Origin: Palleronia sp. LCG004
GTDB lineage: Bacteria; Pseudomonadota; Alphaproteobacteria; Rhodobacterales; Rhodobacteraceae
Reading direction: 5' to 3'
DNA: 64,000 nucleotides
Assembly: GCF_032931615.1 (NCBI RefSeq)
Contig: NZ_CP136759.1
Location: 620,001 to 684,000 of the forward strand
The position numbers were made by a program, and so were the translations under genes. Below are positions 52,468-61,212 of the stretch, piece by piece. Below the pieces are notes generated by a model. It had not been told where the DNA came from, ran no database searches, and worked only from the letters and a program-made list of their open reading frames with translations. Position 1 is the stretch's first letter. Every line of letters starts with the position of its first letter.

Positions 52468-52913
52468 GCGCAGGCGCTTTCCTCGGCCTCGGCAAAGGCC
52501 TCCGCCGCCGCCTCGATGGCCAGCAGGATCGACGCGTGGCGGTTCTTGTAGTCGCGCGCAGGGGTCAGTACCTCGAACCCATCGAAGGGCGCATCGGGCA
52601 CGTCGCCGTCGGATTTCAGCATGTCGCGAAGCTGGTCGCGCGCGGTCTCGATCTGGGCGCGCGTGCAGCCGAGGATCGCATGCCCCACGACCGCCGCCGA
52701 GGCCTGCCCGAGCGCGCAGGCCTTCACGTCCTGACCGAACCGCGCGACGTGGCCGTCCTCGACGCCCAGATCGACCGTCACCGACGATCCGCAAAGCGGC
52801 GAGCGCTTGCGCACGGTCGCGTCCGGGTTCGCAAGCCTGTCCGTATGGGGGATATCGGCGGTCAATTCCAGGATCCGCCCGGAATAGAGCTTGATCATGT
52901 CGCTGTCGGCCAT
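52464..52913 (-). CDS. IscU/SufU-like iron-sulfur scaffold family protein
   Basis: 149 residues with the NifU/IscU N-terminal fold. Cys41 (SPLCGSSVTVDL) and Cys66 (KACALGQAS) correspond to two of the three cluster ligands. At the third position Ala replaces Cys (NRHASILL), and the usual Asp after the first Cys is Ser. A stray Cys148 ends the protein. It may be a modified scaffold or a divergent member. ATG 52913. Divergent from hisI. Confidence 0.85.
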   Translation of the reverse strand: MADSDMIKLYSGRILELTADIPHTDRLANPDATVRKRSPLCGSSVTVDLGVEDGHVARFGQDVKACALGQASAAVVGHAILGCTRAQIETARDQLRDMLKSDGDVPDAPFDGFEVLTPARDYKNRHASILLAIEAAAEAFAEAEESACA

Positions 52914-52978
52914 GGCTTTTCCTTTCGCGTCGTCCCCCCTAGATAGGGCGGACCTTGCCCGCCGGAAAGGAGCCCGTG

Positions 52979-53338
52979 ATGCCCTTCGATCCCGAAAGTC
53001 TGGCCTTCGACGCGAAAGGCCTCGTTCCCGCGATCGCGCAGGATGCCGACACGCACGAGGTCCTGATGATGGCATGGATGAACGCGGAGGCGGTGGCGGA
53101 AACGCTCAGGACCGGTCGTGTGACATATTGGAGCCGGTCGCGCCAATCCTTCTGGATCAAGGGCGAGACGAGCGGCCACCTCCAGCACCTGGTCGAGATG
53201 CGCGTCGATTGCGACAGCGACTGCCTCCTCGTCCTCATCCGTCAGGAGGGGCCGGCCTGCCACACGAACCGGCGGTCCTGCTTTTACACGGCTATCCGCG
53301 ACGGCGACCCTGTCGAGATCATGGAGCCCATGGAATAG
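52979..53338 (+). CDS. hisI: Phosphoribosyl-AMP cyclohydrolase
   Basis: 119 residues with MAWMNAEAVAETLRTGRVTYWSRSRQSFWIKGETSG, metal ligands in DCDSDCLLVL, and CHTNRRSCFY. This is the complete HisI enzyme that opens the adenine ring in histidine synthesis. ATG 52979 has GGAAAGGAG upstream. The 3' end overlaps the convergent gluQ gene by 20 bp. Confidence 0.96.
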   Translation: MPFDPESLAFDAKGLVPAIAQDADTHEVLMMAWMNAEAVAETLRTGRVTYWSRSRQSFWIKGETSGHLQHLVEMRVDCDSDCLLVLIRQEGPACHTNRRSCFYTAIRDGDPVEIMEPME

Positions 53339-54164
53339 CGGGCAGGGGCGGCAGCATCGCGCGCAGATCCTTGGGGCTCATCCCTTCGTCGCGGTATCGC
53401 GCGATGGCCTTCGACCTGTCCACCTTGGCAAGCCTGCGTCCCGTCTGGTCCGTCACCAGCTCGTGGTGGAAATAGTCGGGCACGGGCCAGTCCATGAGCG
53501 TCTGAATAAGCACGTGCAACGGCGTATTGGGCCAGAGATCTGCCCCGCGGATCACGTGGTTCACGCCGAGGGCCGCGTCGTCATGCGGGCAGGCGAGGTC
53601 GTAGGCGATGTCGCCGCTCTCCCGCCGGATCAGGACCGGATCGCCGATGTCACGGGTCAGATATGCAGGCTCCACCGCATGCTTCCCGGAATGAAGCGGC
53701 CCCCATTCGGTGAAGCCCGGCAGATCTCCCGCCACGGCGAGGGCCCTGCCGATATCGAGGCGAATGGCATCGCCCGGCCGCGCATCCTCCATGCTTCGCC
53801 CGCGACAGGTTCCGGGATAGACGAGACCCATCGCCCCGATCCGCGCCCCGGCATCGCCGATCTCGCGCCGGCTGCACGAACAGGGATAGGTGAGCCCCCG
53901 CGCCGAAAGCGAGGCAAGCGCCGCCTCGTGCTCTGCGCGATGCTCCGACTGCACGCGGATCGCACCGTCCCAGCGAAAGCCGATCCAGTGCAGGTCGTCC
54001 TCGATCTGCGCCGCGTGATGCGCGCGCGACCGTGTCCGGTCCACGTCCTCGATCCTCAGATGCACCCGACCGTCCGCGCCGAGGGTCTGGATCGTCAGTG
54101 CCGAATAGGCATGTCCCAGATGCAGCGGCCCCGTCGGCGAGGGCGCGAAGCGCGTGACGATCAC
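53319..54164 (-). CDS. gluQ: Glutamyl-Q tRNA(Asp) synthetase
   Basis: 281 residues, much shorter than GltX because the anticodon-binding domain is absent. The HIGH-type motif is [12 protein letters not shown] (residues 7-18), the zinc-site region has CSCSRREI and YPGTCRG, and the KMSKS-like loop is [10 protein letters not shown]. It attaches Glu to queuosine in tRNA-Asp. The start is GTG 54164, overlapping the trmFO stop (GTGA). Confidence 0.94.
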   Translation of the reverse strand: MIVTRFAPSPTGPLHLGHAYSALTIQTLGADGRVHLRIEDVDRTRSRAHHAAQIEDDLHWIGFRWDGAIRVQSEHRAEHEAALASLSARGLTYPCSCSRREIGDAGARIGAMGLVYPGTCRGRSMEDARPGDAIRLDIGRALAVAGDLPGFTEWGPLHSGKHAVEPAYLTRDIGDPVLIRRESGDIAYDLACPHDDAALGVNHVIRGADLWPNTPLHVLIQTLMDWPVPDYFHHELVTDQTGRRLAKVDRSKAIARYRDEGMSPKDLRAMLPPLPAIPWAP

Positions 54165-55519
54165 TCCGCGGCGAGCCGGCCCTCGGCCGCACCGAGCCAT
54201 CCGGTCCAGTCGGCCTTGGCCCGGTCGGTATAGGCCTTGTAGCGCGCGGGCCTGTTGCGCCGCCCGCCTTTCAGATCGACGGGCGGAAACAGGCCGAAAT
54301 TCACGTTCATCGGCTGGAACGTCTTCGCATCCGCCCCGCCCGTGATGTGCGTGACAAGCGCGCCGGTCGCCGTTGTCTCGGGGACGCGCGGAAGGCTCCG
54401 TCCTTCGATCTCCGCCACCGCGAGCCGTGCAGCCAGAAGGCCCATCGACGCCGATTCCACATATCCCTCGACGCCGGTGATCTGGCCCGCAAAGCGCACG
54501 TTCGGGCGCGAGCGCAGCCTCAGCTGGTCGTCGAGAAGCGTGGGCGAGTTCAGGAACGTGTTGCGGTGGATCCCCCCGAGCCGTGCGAACCGCGCATTCT
54601 CGAGGCCGGGAATTGTTCTCAGAACAGATGTTTGCGCGCCGTACTTCATCTTAGTCTGGAAGCCCACGATGTTGTAGAGCGTCCCGAGCTTGTTGTCGCG
54701 GCGCAGCTGCACGATGGCATGCGCCTTCACTTCGGGCTGATGCGGATTGGTCAGGCCCACAGGTTTCATCGGACCGTGGCGCAGTGTCTCGCGGCCGCGC
54801 TCGGCCATGACCTCGATCGGCAGGCAACCATCGAAATACTTCGCCGTCTCGCCCTCGTGGAACTCGGTCTTCTCTGCGGCAAGCAGCGCGTCGATGAAGG
54901 CCTCGTATTGCTCGCGGTCCATCGGGCAGTTGAGATAGGCGGTCTTCTCCTCCTCCGTCTCGCCCTTGTCGTAGCGCGACTGCATCCACGCCTTCGACAT
55001 GTCGATGCTGTCGTGATGCACGATCGGCGCGATCGCGTCGAAGAAGGCCAGCGCCTCCGCCCCGGTTTCCTCCCGGATCGCCTCGGCGAGGCTGCCGGAG
55101 GTCAGCGGCCCGGTCGCCACGATCCAGTGGCCGTCCTCGGGCAGGGCGGTGATCTCTCCCGGTTCGATCCGCACGTTCGGATGCGCGGTCAGCGCTTCGG
55201 TCACGCCGCGCGCGAAGGCCTCGCGATCGACGGCGAGCGCACCGCCCGCGGGCAGGCGATGCCGGTCGGCCATCTGCATGAGAAGCCCGCCGGCCGCCCG
55301 CATCTCCCAGTGCAGCAGCCCGACGGCGTTCTGTTCGTCGTCATCCGACCGGAACGAGTTCGAGCAGACCATCTCGGCCAGATCGCCGCTCTGATGGGCG
55401 AATGTCTCGACCATCGGCCGCATCTCGTGGATCACGACCTCTAGGCCGGCCTCGGCCGCTTGCCAGGCCGCTTCCGACCCGGCCATCCCGCCGCCGACGA
55501 TGTGAAGGGTCTCGGTCAT
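54161..55519 (-). CDS. trmFO: Methylenetetrahydrofolate-tRNA-(uracil-5-)-methyltransferase TrmFO
   Basis: 452 residues. The FAD-binding start is [21 protein letters not shown], followed by CSNSFRSDD and [14 protein letters not shown], and the [17 protein letters not shown]-terminal FAD segment. It makes ribothymidine-54 in the tRNA T-loop using methylene-THF. ATG 55519 is the family start. It is coupled to gluQ downstream, forming a tRNA-modification pair. Confidence 0.95.
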   Translation of the reverse strand: MTETLHIVGGGMAGSEAAWQAAEAGLEVVIHEMRPMVETFAHQSGDLAEMVCSNSFRSDDDEQNAVGLLHWEMRAAGGLLMQMADRHRLPAGGALAVDREAFARGVTEALTAHPNVRIEPGEITALPEDGHWIVATGPLTSGSLAEAIREETGAEALAFFDAIAPIVHHDSIDMSKAWMQSRYDKGETEEEKTAYLNCPMDREQYEAFIDALLAAEKTEFHEGETAKYFDGCLPIEVMAERGRETLRHGPMKPVGLTNPHQPEVKAHAIVQLRRDNKLGTLYNIVGFQTKMKYGAQTSVLRTIPGLENARFARLGGIHRNTFLNSPTLLDDQLRLRSRPNVRFAGQITGVEGYVESASMGLLAARLAVAEIEGRSLPRVPETTATGALVTHITGGADAKTFQPMNVNFGLFPPVDLKGGRRNRPARYKAYTDRAKADWTGWLGAAEGRLAAE

Positions 55520-55578
55520 CTCGCATCTCCCGTGGAGCAAGGGATCATCGGCCGCGCCGATGCAGGTGCCGTACATAA

Positions 55579-55618
55579 CGCCCCGACCCCCGACCCAGCA
55601 AGGGGCAGGGACGGGGCG
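55579..55618 (-). terminator. Possible terminator after gyrA
   Basis: A 7-bp stem CGCCCCG / CGGGGCG (55579-55585 with 55612-55618) with a large G+C-rich interior, between the gyrA stop and the trmFO start. Only a short TT follows on the minus strand. Confidence 0.3.
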
Positions 55619-55687
55619 CTGCGATCGGGCAAGGTCGGGTCCGGTCCGTCAGGGCCGCACGTCACAGACGCACGGCACCGGGGGCTC

Positions 55688-58465
55688 TCAGCTCTCTTCG
55701 CCGCCTTCGGCGCCGTCTTCGCCCTCGGCAATGTCCTCTTCGGCCTGTTCGGCGATCCAGGCGACCGAGACGACTTCCTCACCGGCACCGGTGTTGAAGA
55801 CCCGCACGCCGCCGGCCCCGCGCGAGCGGAACGAGATCCCGTCGACCGGCACGCGGATCGACTGACCGCGAGAGGTGGCCAGCATGATCTGGTCGTCCAT
55901 CTCGACCGGGAAGCTCGCGACGAGCGGTCCGCCCCGCATCGCCTTGTCCATCGCCATGACGCCCTGACCGCCGCGTCCGCGCACCGGGTAGTCGTGGCTC
56001 GACGACAGCTTGCCCGAACCCTTGGCGGTGACCGTCAGGATCAGGTCCTCGGCCGCCGACATCTCGGCATAGCGCTCCTGAGTGAAGTCGGTCGCCTCTC
56101 CGGCGGTCTCGTCCTCGTCGGCCTCGAGCTCCGCATCGTCGCCGAGCCCGGCCGTCGCGCGGCGCATCTTGAGATATGTCGTCCGCTCCTCCGGGGTCGC
56201 CTCGAAATGGCGGATGACGGCCATCGACACGACCTCGTCTTCCTTGGCGAGCCGGATGCCCCGTACCCCCACCGACGAGCGCGAGTTGAAGATCCGCACG
56301 TCCGACGACGGGAACCGGATGGCGCGCCCCTTGGCGGTGACGAGCATCACGTCCTCTTCCGGGGAGGCGATGCGCGCATTGATCAGACGCGTGCCCTCAT
56401 GCTCGCCCTCGAACTTCATCGCGATCTTGCCCGAGCGGTTCACATTGGTGAAATCGCTGAGCTTGTTGCGCCGGACGGTGCCCGCCGAGGTCGCAAAGAC
56501 GATCTGCAGCTCGTCCCAGTCGGTCTCGTCCCGGTCCACCGGCATGATCGCCGCGATCGACACGCCCTGCGGGATCGGCAGGATATTGACGATCGCCTTG
56601 CCCTTGGACGTGCGCCCGCCCAGCGGCAGTCGCCAGGTCTTGAGCTTGTAGGCCATGCCGTCGGTGGTGAAGAACAGAAGCTGCGTATGCGTGTTCGCGA
56701 CGAAGAGCGTGGTGACCACGTCGTCGTCCTTGAGCCCCCCGCCCGAGACGCCCTTGCCCCCGCGCCGCTGCGCGCGGAAATCCGCGAGCGCCGTGCGCTT
56801 GATATAGCCGGACTGCGTGACGGTGACGACCATCTCCTCGCGCTCGATCAGGTCCTCGTCGTCCATGTCGCCGGCCCAGTCGACGATCTCGGTCCGGCGC
56901 GGCACGGCGAATTGCTCGCGCACCTCGCGCAGCTCGTTCGAGATGATCGCGAGGATCCGCTCGCGCGAGCGCAGGATGTCGAGATAGTCCTGGATCTTGC
57001 CGGCCAGATCCTCGAGCTCGTCTGTAACTTCCTTGACGCCCAGCTGCGTGAGCCGCTGGAGCCGCAGATCGAGGATCGCGCGCGCCTGCACCTCGGAGAG
57101 GTTGTAGGTGCCGTCCTCATTCATCTTGTGGCTCGGATCGTCGATCAGCCGGATGAAGGGCGCGATCTCCTCGGCGGGCCAGCGACGCTCCATGAGCTTG
57201 ACGCGCGCCTCTGCCGCGTCGGCGGAGGCGCGGATCGTCGCCACGACCTCGTCCACGTTGGCGACCGCCACGGCATACCCGCAGAGGATATGCGACCGCT
57301 CGCGCGCCTTCCGCAGGTCGTAGGCCGTGCGCCGCGCGACGACTTCCTCGCGGAAGCTGATGAAATGCGTGAGGAAATCGCGCAAGGTCAGCTGTTCGGG
57401 CCGCCCGCCATGCAGCGCCAGCATGTTGCAGCCGAAGCTCGTTTGCATCGGCGTGAAGCGATAGAGCTGGTTCAGCACGACGTCGGGAGTCGCATCCTTC
57501 TTCAGTTCGACGACGACGCGGACGCCCACGCGGTCGCTCTCGTCCTGAACCGCGGAGATGCCTTCGAGCCGCCGCTCCTTGGCAAGCTCGGCGATCCGCT
57601 CGACCAGCGCGGCCTTGTTGACCTGATACGGGATCTCGTCGAGGACGAGTGCGAAGCGGTCCTTGCGGATCTCCTCAGTGCGGACCTTGGCGCGCAGGAT
57701 CACCGATCCGCGCCCCTCGAGATAGGCCTTCCGCGCGCCCGACCGTCCGAGCATCACGCCGCCCGTCGGGAAATCGGGGCCCGGCACGATCTCGATCAGC
57801 CGCTCCGAGCTCAGGTCCGGGTCCTCGATCAGCGCAAGCGTCGCGTCCACGACCTCGCCCAGGTTATGCGGCGGGATGTTCGTCGCCATGCCGACCGCGA
57901 TGCCGCCCGCCCCGTTGACGAGCATGTTGGGGAACCGCGCGGGCAGGACCGAAGGCTCCTGCTGCTTGCCGTCGTAATTGTCCTGGAAATCGACGGTTTC
58001 CTTCTCGATATCGGCGAGAAGGGCGCGCGCGGGGCGGTCCATCCGGACCTCGGTATAGCGCATGGCCGCCGCGTTGTCGCCGTCCATCGAGCCGAAATTG
58101 CCCTGTCCGTCGAGCAGCGGCAGCGACATGGAGAAGTCCTGCGCCATCCGCACGAGCGCCTCGTAGATCGCGCTGTCGCCATGCGGGTGGTACTGGCCCA
58201 TCACGTCGCCCACGGGTCGCGCGGACTTGCGATAGGGCTTGTCATGCGTGTTGCCGGTCTCGTGCATCGCGAAGAGGATGCGGCGATGCACCGGTTTCAG
58301 CCCGTCGCGCAGATCGGGAATCGCGCGGCTGACGATGACCGACATGGCATAGTCGAGAAACGACGTGCGCATTTCCTCGGTGATGTCGATTCCCGGGCCG
58401 TCGTGGCGGGGCCTTTCGGGGCCGGTCTCGTCGATGTCCTGAGGGGGGTCCGTACGGTCGCTCAC
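55688..58465 (-). CDS. gyrA: DNA gyrase subunit A
   Basis: 925 residues. The breakage-reunion domain has the quinolone-determining segment [15 protein letters not shown], with Ser98 (E. coli Ser83) and Glu102 (E. coli Asp87), and catalytic Tyr137 in MRYTEVRM. The C-terminal beta-pinwheel has the GyrA-box QRRGGKG, which separates GyrA from ParC. The tail is highly acidic. The start is GTG 58465 with AGGAAGG upstream and a strong promoter at 58511-58540. Confidence 0.97.
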   Translation of the reverse strand: MSDRTDPPQDIDETGPERPRHDGPGIDITEEMRTSFLDYAMSVIVSRAIPDLRDGLKPVHRRILFAMHETGNTHDKPYRKSARPVGDVMGQYHPHGDSAIYEALVRMAQDFSMSLPLLDGQGNFGSMDGDNAAAMRYTEVRMDRPARALLADIEKETVDFQDNYDGKQQEPSVLPARFPNMLVNGAGGIAVGMATNIPPHNLGEVVDATLALIEDPDLSSERLIEIVPGPDFPTGGVMLGRSGARKAYLEGRGSVILRAKVRTEEIRKDRFALVLDEIPYQVNKAALVERIAELAKERRLEGISAVQDESDRVGVRVVVELKKDATPDVVLNQLYRFTPMQTSFGCNMLALHGGRPEQLTLRDFLTHFISFREEVVARRTAYDLRKARERSHILCGYAVAVANVDEVVATIRASADAAEARVKLMERRWPAEEIAPFIRLIDDPSHKMNEDGTYNLSEVQARAILDLRLQRLTQLGVKEVTDELEDLAGKIQDYLDILRSRERILAIISNELREVREQFAVPRRTEIVDWAGDMDDEDLIEREEMVVTVTQSGYIKRTALADFRAQRRGGKGVSGGGLKDDDVVTTLFVANTHTQLLFFTTDGMAYKLKTWRLPLGGRTSKGKAIVNILPIPQGVSIAAIMPVDRDETDWDELQIVFATSAGTVRRNKLSDFTNVNRSGKIAMKFEGEHEGTRLINARIASPEEDVMLVTAKGRAIRFPSSDVRIFNSRSSVGVRGIRLAKEDEVVSMAVIRHFEATPEERTTYLKMRRATAGLGDDAELEADEDETAGEATDFTQERYAEMSAAEDLILTVTAKGSGKLSSSHDYPVRGRGGQGVMAMDKAMRGGPLVASFPVEMDDQIMLATSRGQSIRVPVDGISFRSRGAGGVRVFNTGAGEEVVSVAWIAEQAEEDIAEGEDGAEGGEES

Positions 58466-58510
58466 GCAATGGCCTTCCTGCGGTTGGGCACGCTATATCT
58501 TGTTGGCCTG

Positions 58511-58540
58511 AGTATACCAGCACGTGGATCTGGGGTGCAA
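58511..58540 (-). promoter_or_regulatory. Predicted promoter of gyrA
   Basis: On the minus strand TTGCAC (58535-58540), an 18-bp spacer, then TATACT (58511-58516), about 45 nt before the gyrA start. Confidence 0.6.
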
Positions 58541-58664
58541 TGGGGGCCTCCACCCCGCTGGCAGCCACCACGCATCAGTGCCAACAGTTTGTTTCGTTTG
58601 CTTTTTTCCGGAATCGGTCCGAAGCTCGATCTACGAGGAGAGTGGCAGAGGCAAGGGGTGAACC

Positions 58665-58928
58665 ATGTCCGAGACGGAAATGATGCTGAAGGGCTACGGA
58701 TTGACGACGGCCGAGTTCTTCTACCGGATGCCCGATTACCGCAACGTGCTCAACAGCTATGTCTGGCAGGGCTACGATCTGGCCCCCGATCACCCGAAAC
58801 TCTTCGGGTTCGTCGAGTTCTGGCAGCGCGAGATCGAGGGCCCGCTCCATTCGGTGCGCTTCACCCATCGCAGGATGATCGCGCCCGGCGAATGGCGCAA
58901 CGTGACGGGCGAATTCACCCTCCACTGA
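58665..58928 (+). CDS. usg: Usg family protein
   Basis: 87 residues: LKGYGLTTAEFFYRMPDY, LNSYVWQGYDLAPDHPKLFGFVEFWQREIEGPLHSV and a terminal GEFTLH. This matches the small Usg proteins of alphaproteobacteria, first named near the Caulobacter trp genes; function unknown. ATG 58665 follows AAGGGG. Divergent from gyrA and convergent with speE, ending 4 nt from it. Confidence 0.85.
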   Translation: MSETEMMLKGYGLTTAEFFYRMPDYRNVLNSYVWQGYDLAPDHPKLFGFVEFWQREIEGPLHSVRFTHRRMIAPGEWRNVTGEFTLH

Positions 58929-58932
58929 CACG

Positions 58933-59784
58933 TCAGGGAAGCAGGCGCTTCACGTAGCCGGGCAGGGCGAAGGCGGCCTTGTGGACCTCGGCGGTGTAAT
59001 AGCCGAAATCGAGGCCGCTCTCGCGCACGCGCGTCTCGATCGTCTCGAGCGGGACGTGCCGCGCATCTCCGTCCGTGCCCCATCCGAAGGCCATCGGTCC
59101 GCCCGCATAGGTCGGCACCGTCGCGAGATAGCAACTCGCATCCGAGAAAAGCGTGCCGAACGCACGCAGCGTGCCGGTCAACTCGGATCCCTGCATGAAC
59201 GGCACGCCGTTCTGCGTGACGAGGATCCCGCCCGGGGCCAGCGCGCGCTTCGCATGGCCGTAGAAATGGTCGGTGAAAAGCACCTCTCCCGGCCCGACGG
59301 GATCGGTCGAATCGACGATGATGACGTCGAACCCGCCCTCCGTGTCGCGCATGAACTCGGCCCCGTCGGCGATCCGCAGATCGAGCCGCGGATCGTCGAA
59401 CGCCCCGTCCGAGATCGTGGGCAGGTATTCCTTCGAGAAATCGACGACGCCGCCGTCGATCTCGACCATCACCACCTCGTCGAGCGGATGGCGCAGGGCC
59501 TCGCGTGCCATGCCGCCGTCGCCGCCCCCGATGACGAGGACCCGCCGCGCCGCGCCATGGGCGAAGATCGGCACATGGGTCAGCATCTCGTGGTAGATGA
59601 AATTGTCGGCCTCGGTCACCTGCACCACACCGTCGAGCGTCAGGACCCGTCCGAACGTGCCGTTCTCGATCACCCGCAGCCGCTGGTGCTCCGTCTCGCT
59701 GTCGTAGAGCACGCGCTCCACGCGCAGCGCCTGCGAATGATGCGCGTGAAGGCGCTCCACGCTCCAGCCGTCCATCTCTCTCAT
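58933..59784 (-). CDS. speE: Spermidine synthase (polyamine aminopropyltransferase)
   Basis: 283 residues. LYDSETEHQRLRVIENG, the decarboxylated-SAM site VLVIGGGDGGMAREALRH, catalytic Asp in DVIIVDSTDPVGPG, and QNGVPFMQ are SpeE hallmarks. It transfers aminopropyl from decarboxylated SAM to putrescine. ATG 59784 has AGGAG 7 nt upstream and overlaps the 2H phosphoesterase stop (ATGA). Works with speD upstream. Confidence 0.94.
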   Translation of the reverse strand: MREMDGWSVERLHAHHSQALRVERVLYDSETEHQRLRVIENGTFGRVLTLDGVVQVTEADNFIYHEMLTHVPIFAHGAARRVLVIGGGDGGMAREALRHPLDEVVMVEIDGGVVDFSKEYLPTISDGAFDDPRLDLRIADGAEFMRDTEGGFDVIIVDSTDPVGPGEVLFTDHFYGHAKRALAPGGILVTQNGVPFMQGSELTGTLRAFGTLFSDASCYLATVPTYAGGPMAFGWGTDGDARHVPLETIETRVRESGLDFGYYTAEVHKAAFALPGYVKRLLP

Positions 59785-60284
59785 GCGGGTTCTCCTAACG
59801 GTATTGTCGCGATCCGTTCCCACGGGCCGCCGCGATATGTCCAGAGGATCAGCCGGTCGAGCGTGCCCTCCCATGGCGTGAACTCGGCCCTCAGCGCGGC
59901 CTGCGTGGCCTTCGCCTCGTTGCGGCCGACCTTGTTCTGCACCGTCACGTGCAGCTTGCGCTTGCGGTCGTCGCTGTCGCTGAGGATGTCGCGCCAGCCG
60001 GCCCGCAGGCTCTCCTGCAACGCCACCCCCTCGGCACAGTCGAGATCGACGGCCGCGCCGCCGCCGAAATCCGTGATGCCGGTGGCTGTGAAGGGCAGGG
60101 CACCCCGGCCCGCATGGGCGGCCAGATCCGTCAGGATCCGCACCTCTTCGCCCTCGGGCAGCTGCTGGAACAGAGTGACGTGCACGGGGATGAAGTTGCG
60201 CGCGGCCGGAAAGTGCCGTTGCCGGAGCGGTTCGAGCCGCGCGAAGCTCGTCGCGTCGAAGCCGAAGGTCAGGATCATCGCCAT
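59781..60284 (-). CDS. 2'-5' RNA ligase / 2H phosphoesterase family protein
   Basis: 167 residues with the two HxT motifs of the 2H superfamily: His35-x-Thr37 (PVHVTLFQQL) and His112-x-Thr114 (LHVTVQNKVG). Such enzymes ligate or hydrolyse 2'-5' phosphodiester or 2',3'-cyclic phosphate bonds in RNA or nucleotides. It sits between speD and speE and is translationally coupled to speE, an unusual partner for polyamine genes. Substrate unknown. Confidence 0.85.
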   Translation of the reverse strand: MAMILTFGFDATSFARLEPLRQRHFPAARNFIPVHVTLFQQLPEGEEVRILTDLAAHAGRGALPFTATGITDFGGGAAVDLDCAEGVALQESLRAGWRDILSDSDDRKRKLHVTVQNKVGRNEAKATQAALRAEFTPWEGTLDRLILWTYRGGPWERIATIPLGEPA

Positions 60285-60344
60285 GTGACGGTCCGTCCTT
60301 TCGCGCGGGCGGTGCGGGCGGGCGCGGGGCCCGCCCTCGGGCGA

Positions 60345-60833
60345 TCAGGCGGCGGCCGTCTCGCTCACGAGGCCATCGCCCCGCAGCAATTCCTTCACGC
60401 GCACGTCGGGCGTGGAAAAGGCGGCCTTCAGAACGTCGACGGCCAGCCAGGGACGCGCATCGCCGCACATGAAGACGTCGAACGCGCCATAGCCGATCTC
60501 GGGCCAGGTGTGCACGCTGATATGGCTTTCGGCCAGCACGGCCACGCCGCTCACGCCCTGGGGCGAGAACTTGTGCGTGTGGATGTGCAGCAGCGTCGCG
60601 CCGCAGGTGTCGACGCAATCGCGGAACGCCTGCTGGATGCGTGCCTCGTCGTCGAGCCCGTGGCCGTTCACCACCTCGATGATGAGGTGACGTCCGGCGA
60701 AGACGCGGCCTTCGTCGTCACGAATGAAATGGTCGTCGCGATCTTCTGCAAAGATGTCGCGTGCGGTGGAATCTTCCGCTTGGGCGCCTGTCTCCAGACC
60801 GATCCCCAGTTGGAAGAGGTTGGTTCCGTCCAT
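60345..60833 (-). CDS. speD: S-adenosylmethionine decarboxylase proenzyme
   Basis: 162 residues. The self-processing site is in LAESHISVHTWPE, so cleavage before Ser103 should create the pyruvoyl cofactor. HIHTHKFSPQGVSG and the GYGAFDVFMCG segment complete the bacterial class. About 40 acidic residues at the N terminus extend beyond the compact class of about 120-130 residues. It supplies aminopropyl donors to SpeE. ATG 60833 has AGGGGAG; a promoter lies at 60941-60969. Confidence 0.93.
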   Translation of the reverse strand: MDGTNLFQLGIGLETGAQAEDSTARDIFAEDRDDHFIRDDEGRVFAGRHLIIEVVNGHGLDDEARIQQAFRDCVDTCGATLLHIHTHKFSPQGVSGVAVLAESHISVHTWPEIGYGAFDVFMCGDARPWLAVDVLKAAFSTPDVRVKELLRGDGLVSETAAA

Positions 60834-60940
60834 GGAACTCCCCTTTCAGCCAGTAGATTGAATCCGTGGGTCCTTAGCGCCCCCCCAGGTCGTATCGTAT
60901 AACGTCGCCTGAAGTTGGGATCGTCCCCGCTCGTACTGGG

Positions 60941-60969
60941 GACCTAGTGGTTCGGGATTGGCGACGCAA
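60941..60969 (-). promoter_or_regulatory. Predicted promoter of speD
   Basis: On the minus strand TTGCGT (60964-60969), a 17-bp spacer, then TAGGTC (60941-60946). A 6-bp inverted repeat overlaps the -10 and start, giving a leader of about 100 nt. Confidence 0.5.
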
Positions 60970-61154
60970 GGGATTTTCTGGCCCGGCGGCATGTCGATGC
61001 CGGCCGGGTGGTCGCAGCTGACGATATCTTCGGCAAGACACCGAGTTTTGCAAGGTATTTTCGCGGGATCCGGCGAAATCGAAGCTTCCGCCGTACTGTG
61101 AAATTTATCTAAAGTTGTGCCGACCGTACGGATGCTTGCCTGCGACGTGACCGG

Positions 61155-61175
61155 GGCCCCGATCGGATCGGGGCC
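61155..61175 (-). terminator. Hairpin after the GntP permease gene
   Basis: Perfect 9-bp stem GGCCCCGAT / ATCGGGGCC with a 3-nt loop, about 40 nt beyond the permease stop. No clear T-run. Confidence 0.45.
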
Positions 61176-61212
61176 ACCGGTTGGTCCAATTACGCGAATC
61201 CCGCGAACCGCG

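Larger units (their letters stand above)
60834..61212. other. Gene-free gap between speD and the GntP permease gene
   Basis: Contains the predicted speD promoter, a short inverted repeat over its -10 region (GTCCCC 60923-60928 with GGGGAC 60938-60943) and a hairpin after the permease gene. The middle, about 60970-61150, is relatively AT-rich. I see no ORF with a credible start and could not fold a known riboswitch. Confidence 0.5.

Noticed and set aside
55460..58957. Plus-strand open frame of over 1000 codons opposite gyrA and trmFO
   Set aside because: Translation is a mirror of gyrA codons with biased composition and no domain; gyrA on the minus strand is unmistakable.
60834..60980. Known polyamine or SAM riboswitch in the speD leader
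   Set aside because: Apart from a short inverted repeat over the -10 region, I could not match the conserved core of any riboswitch class.
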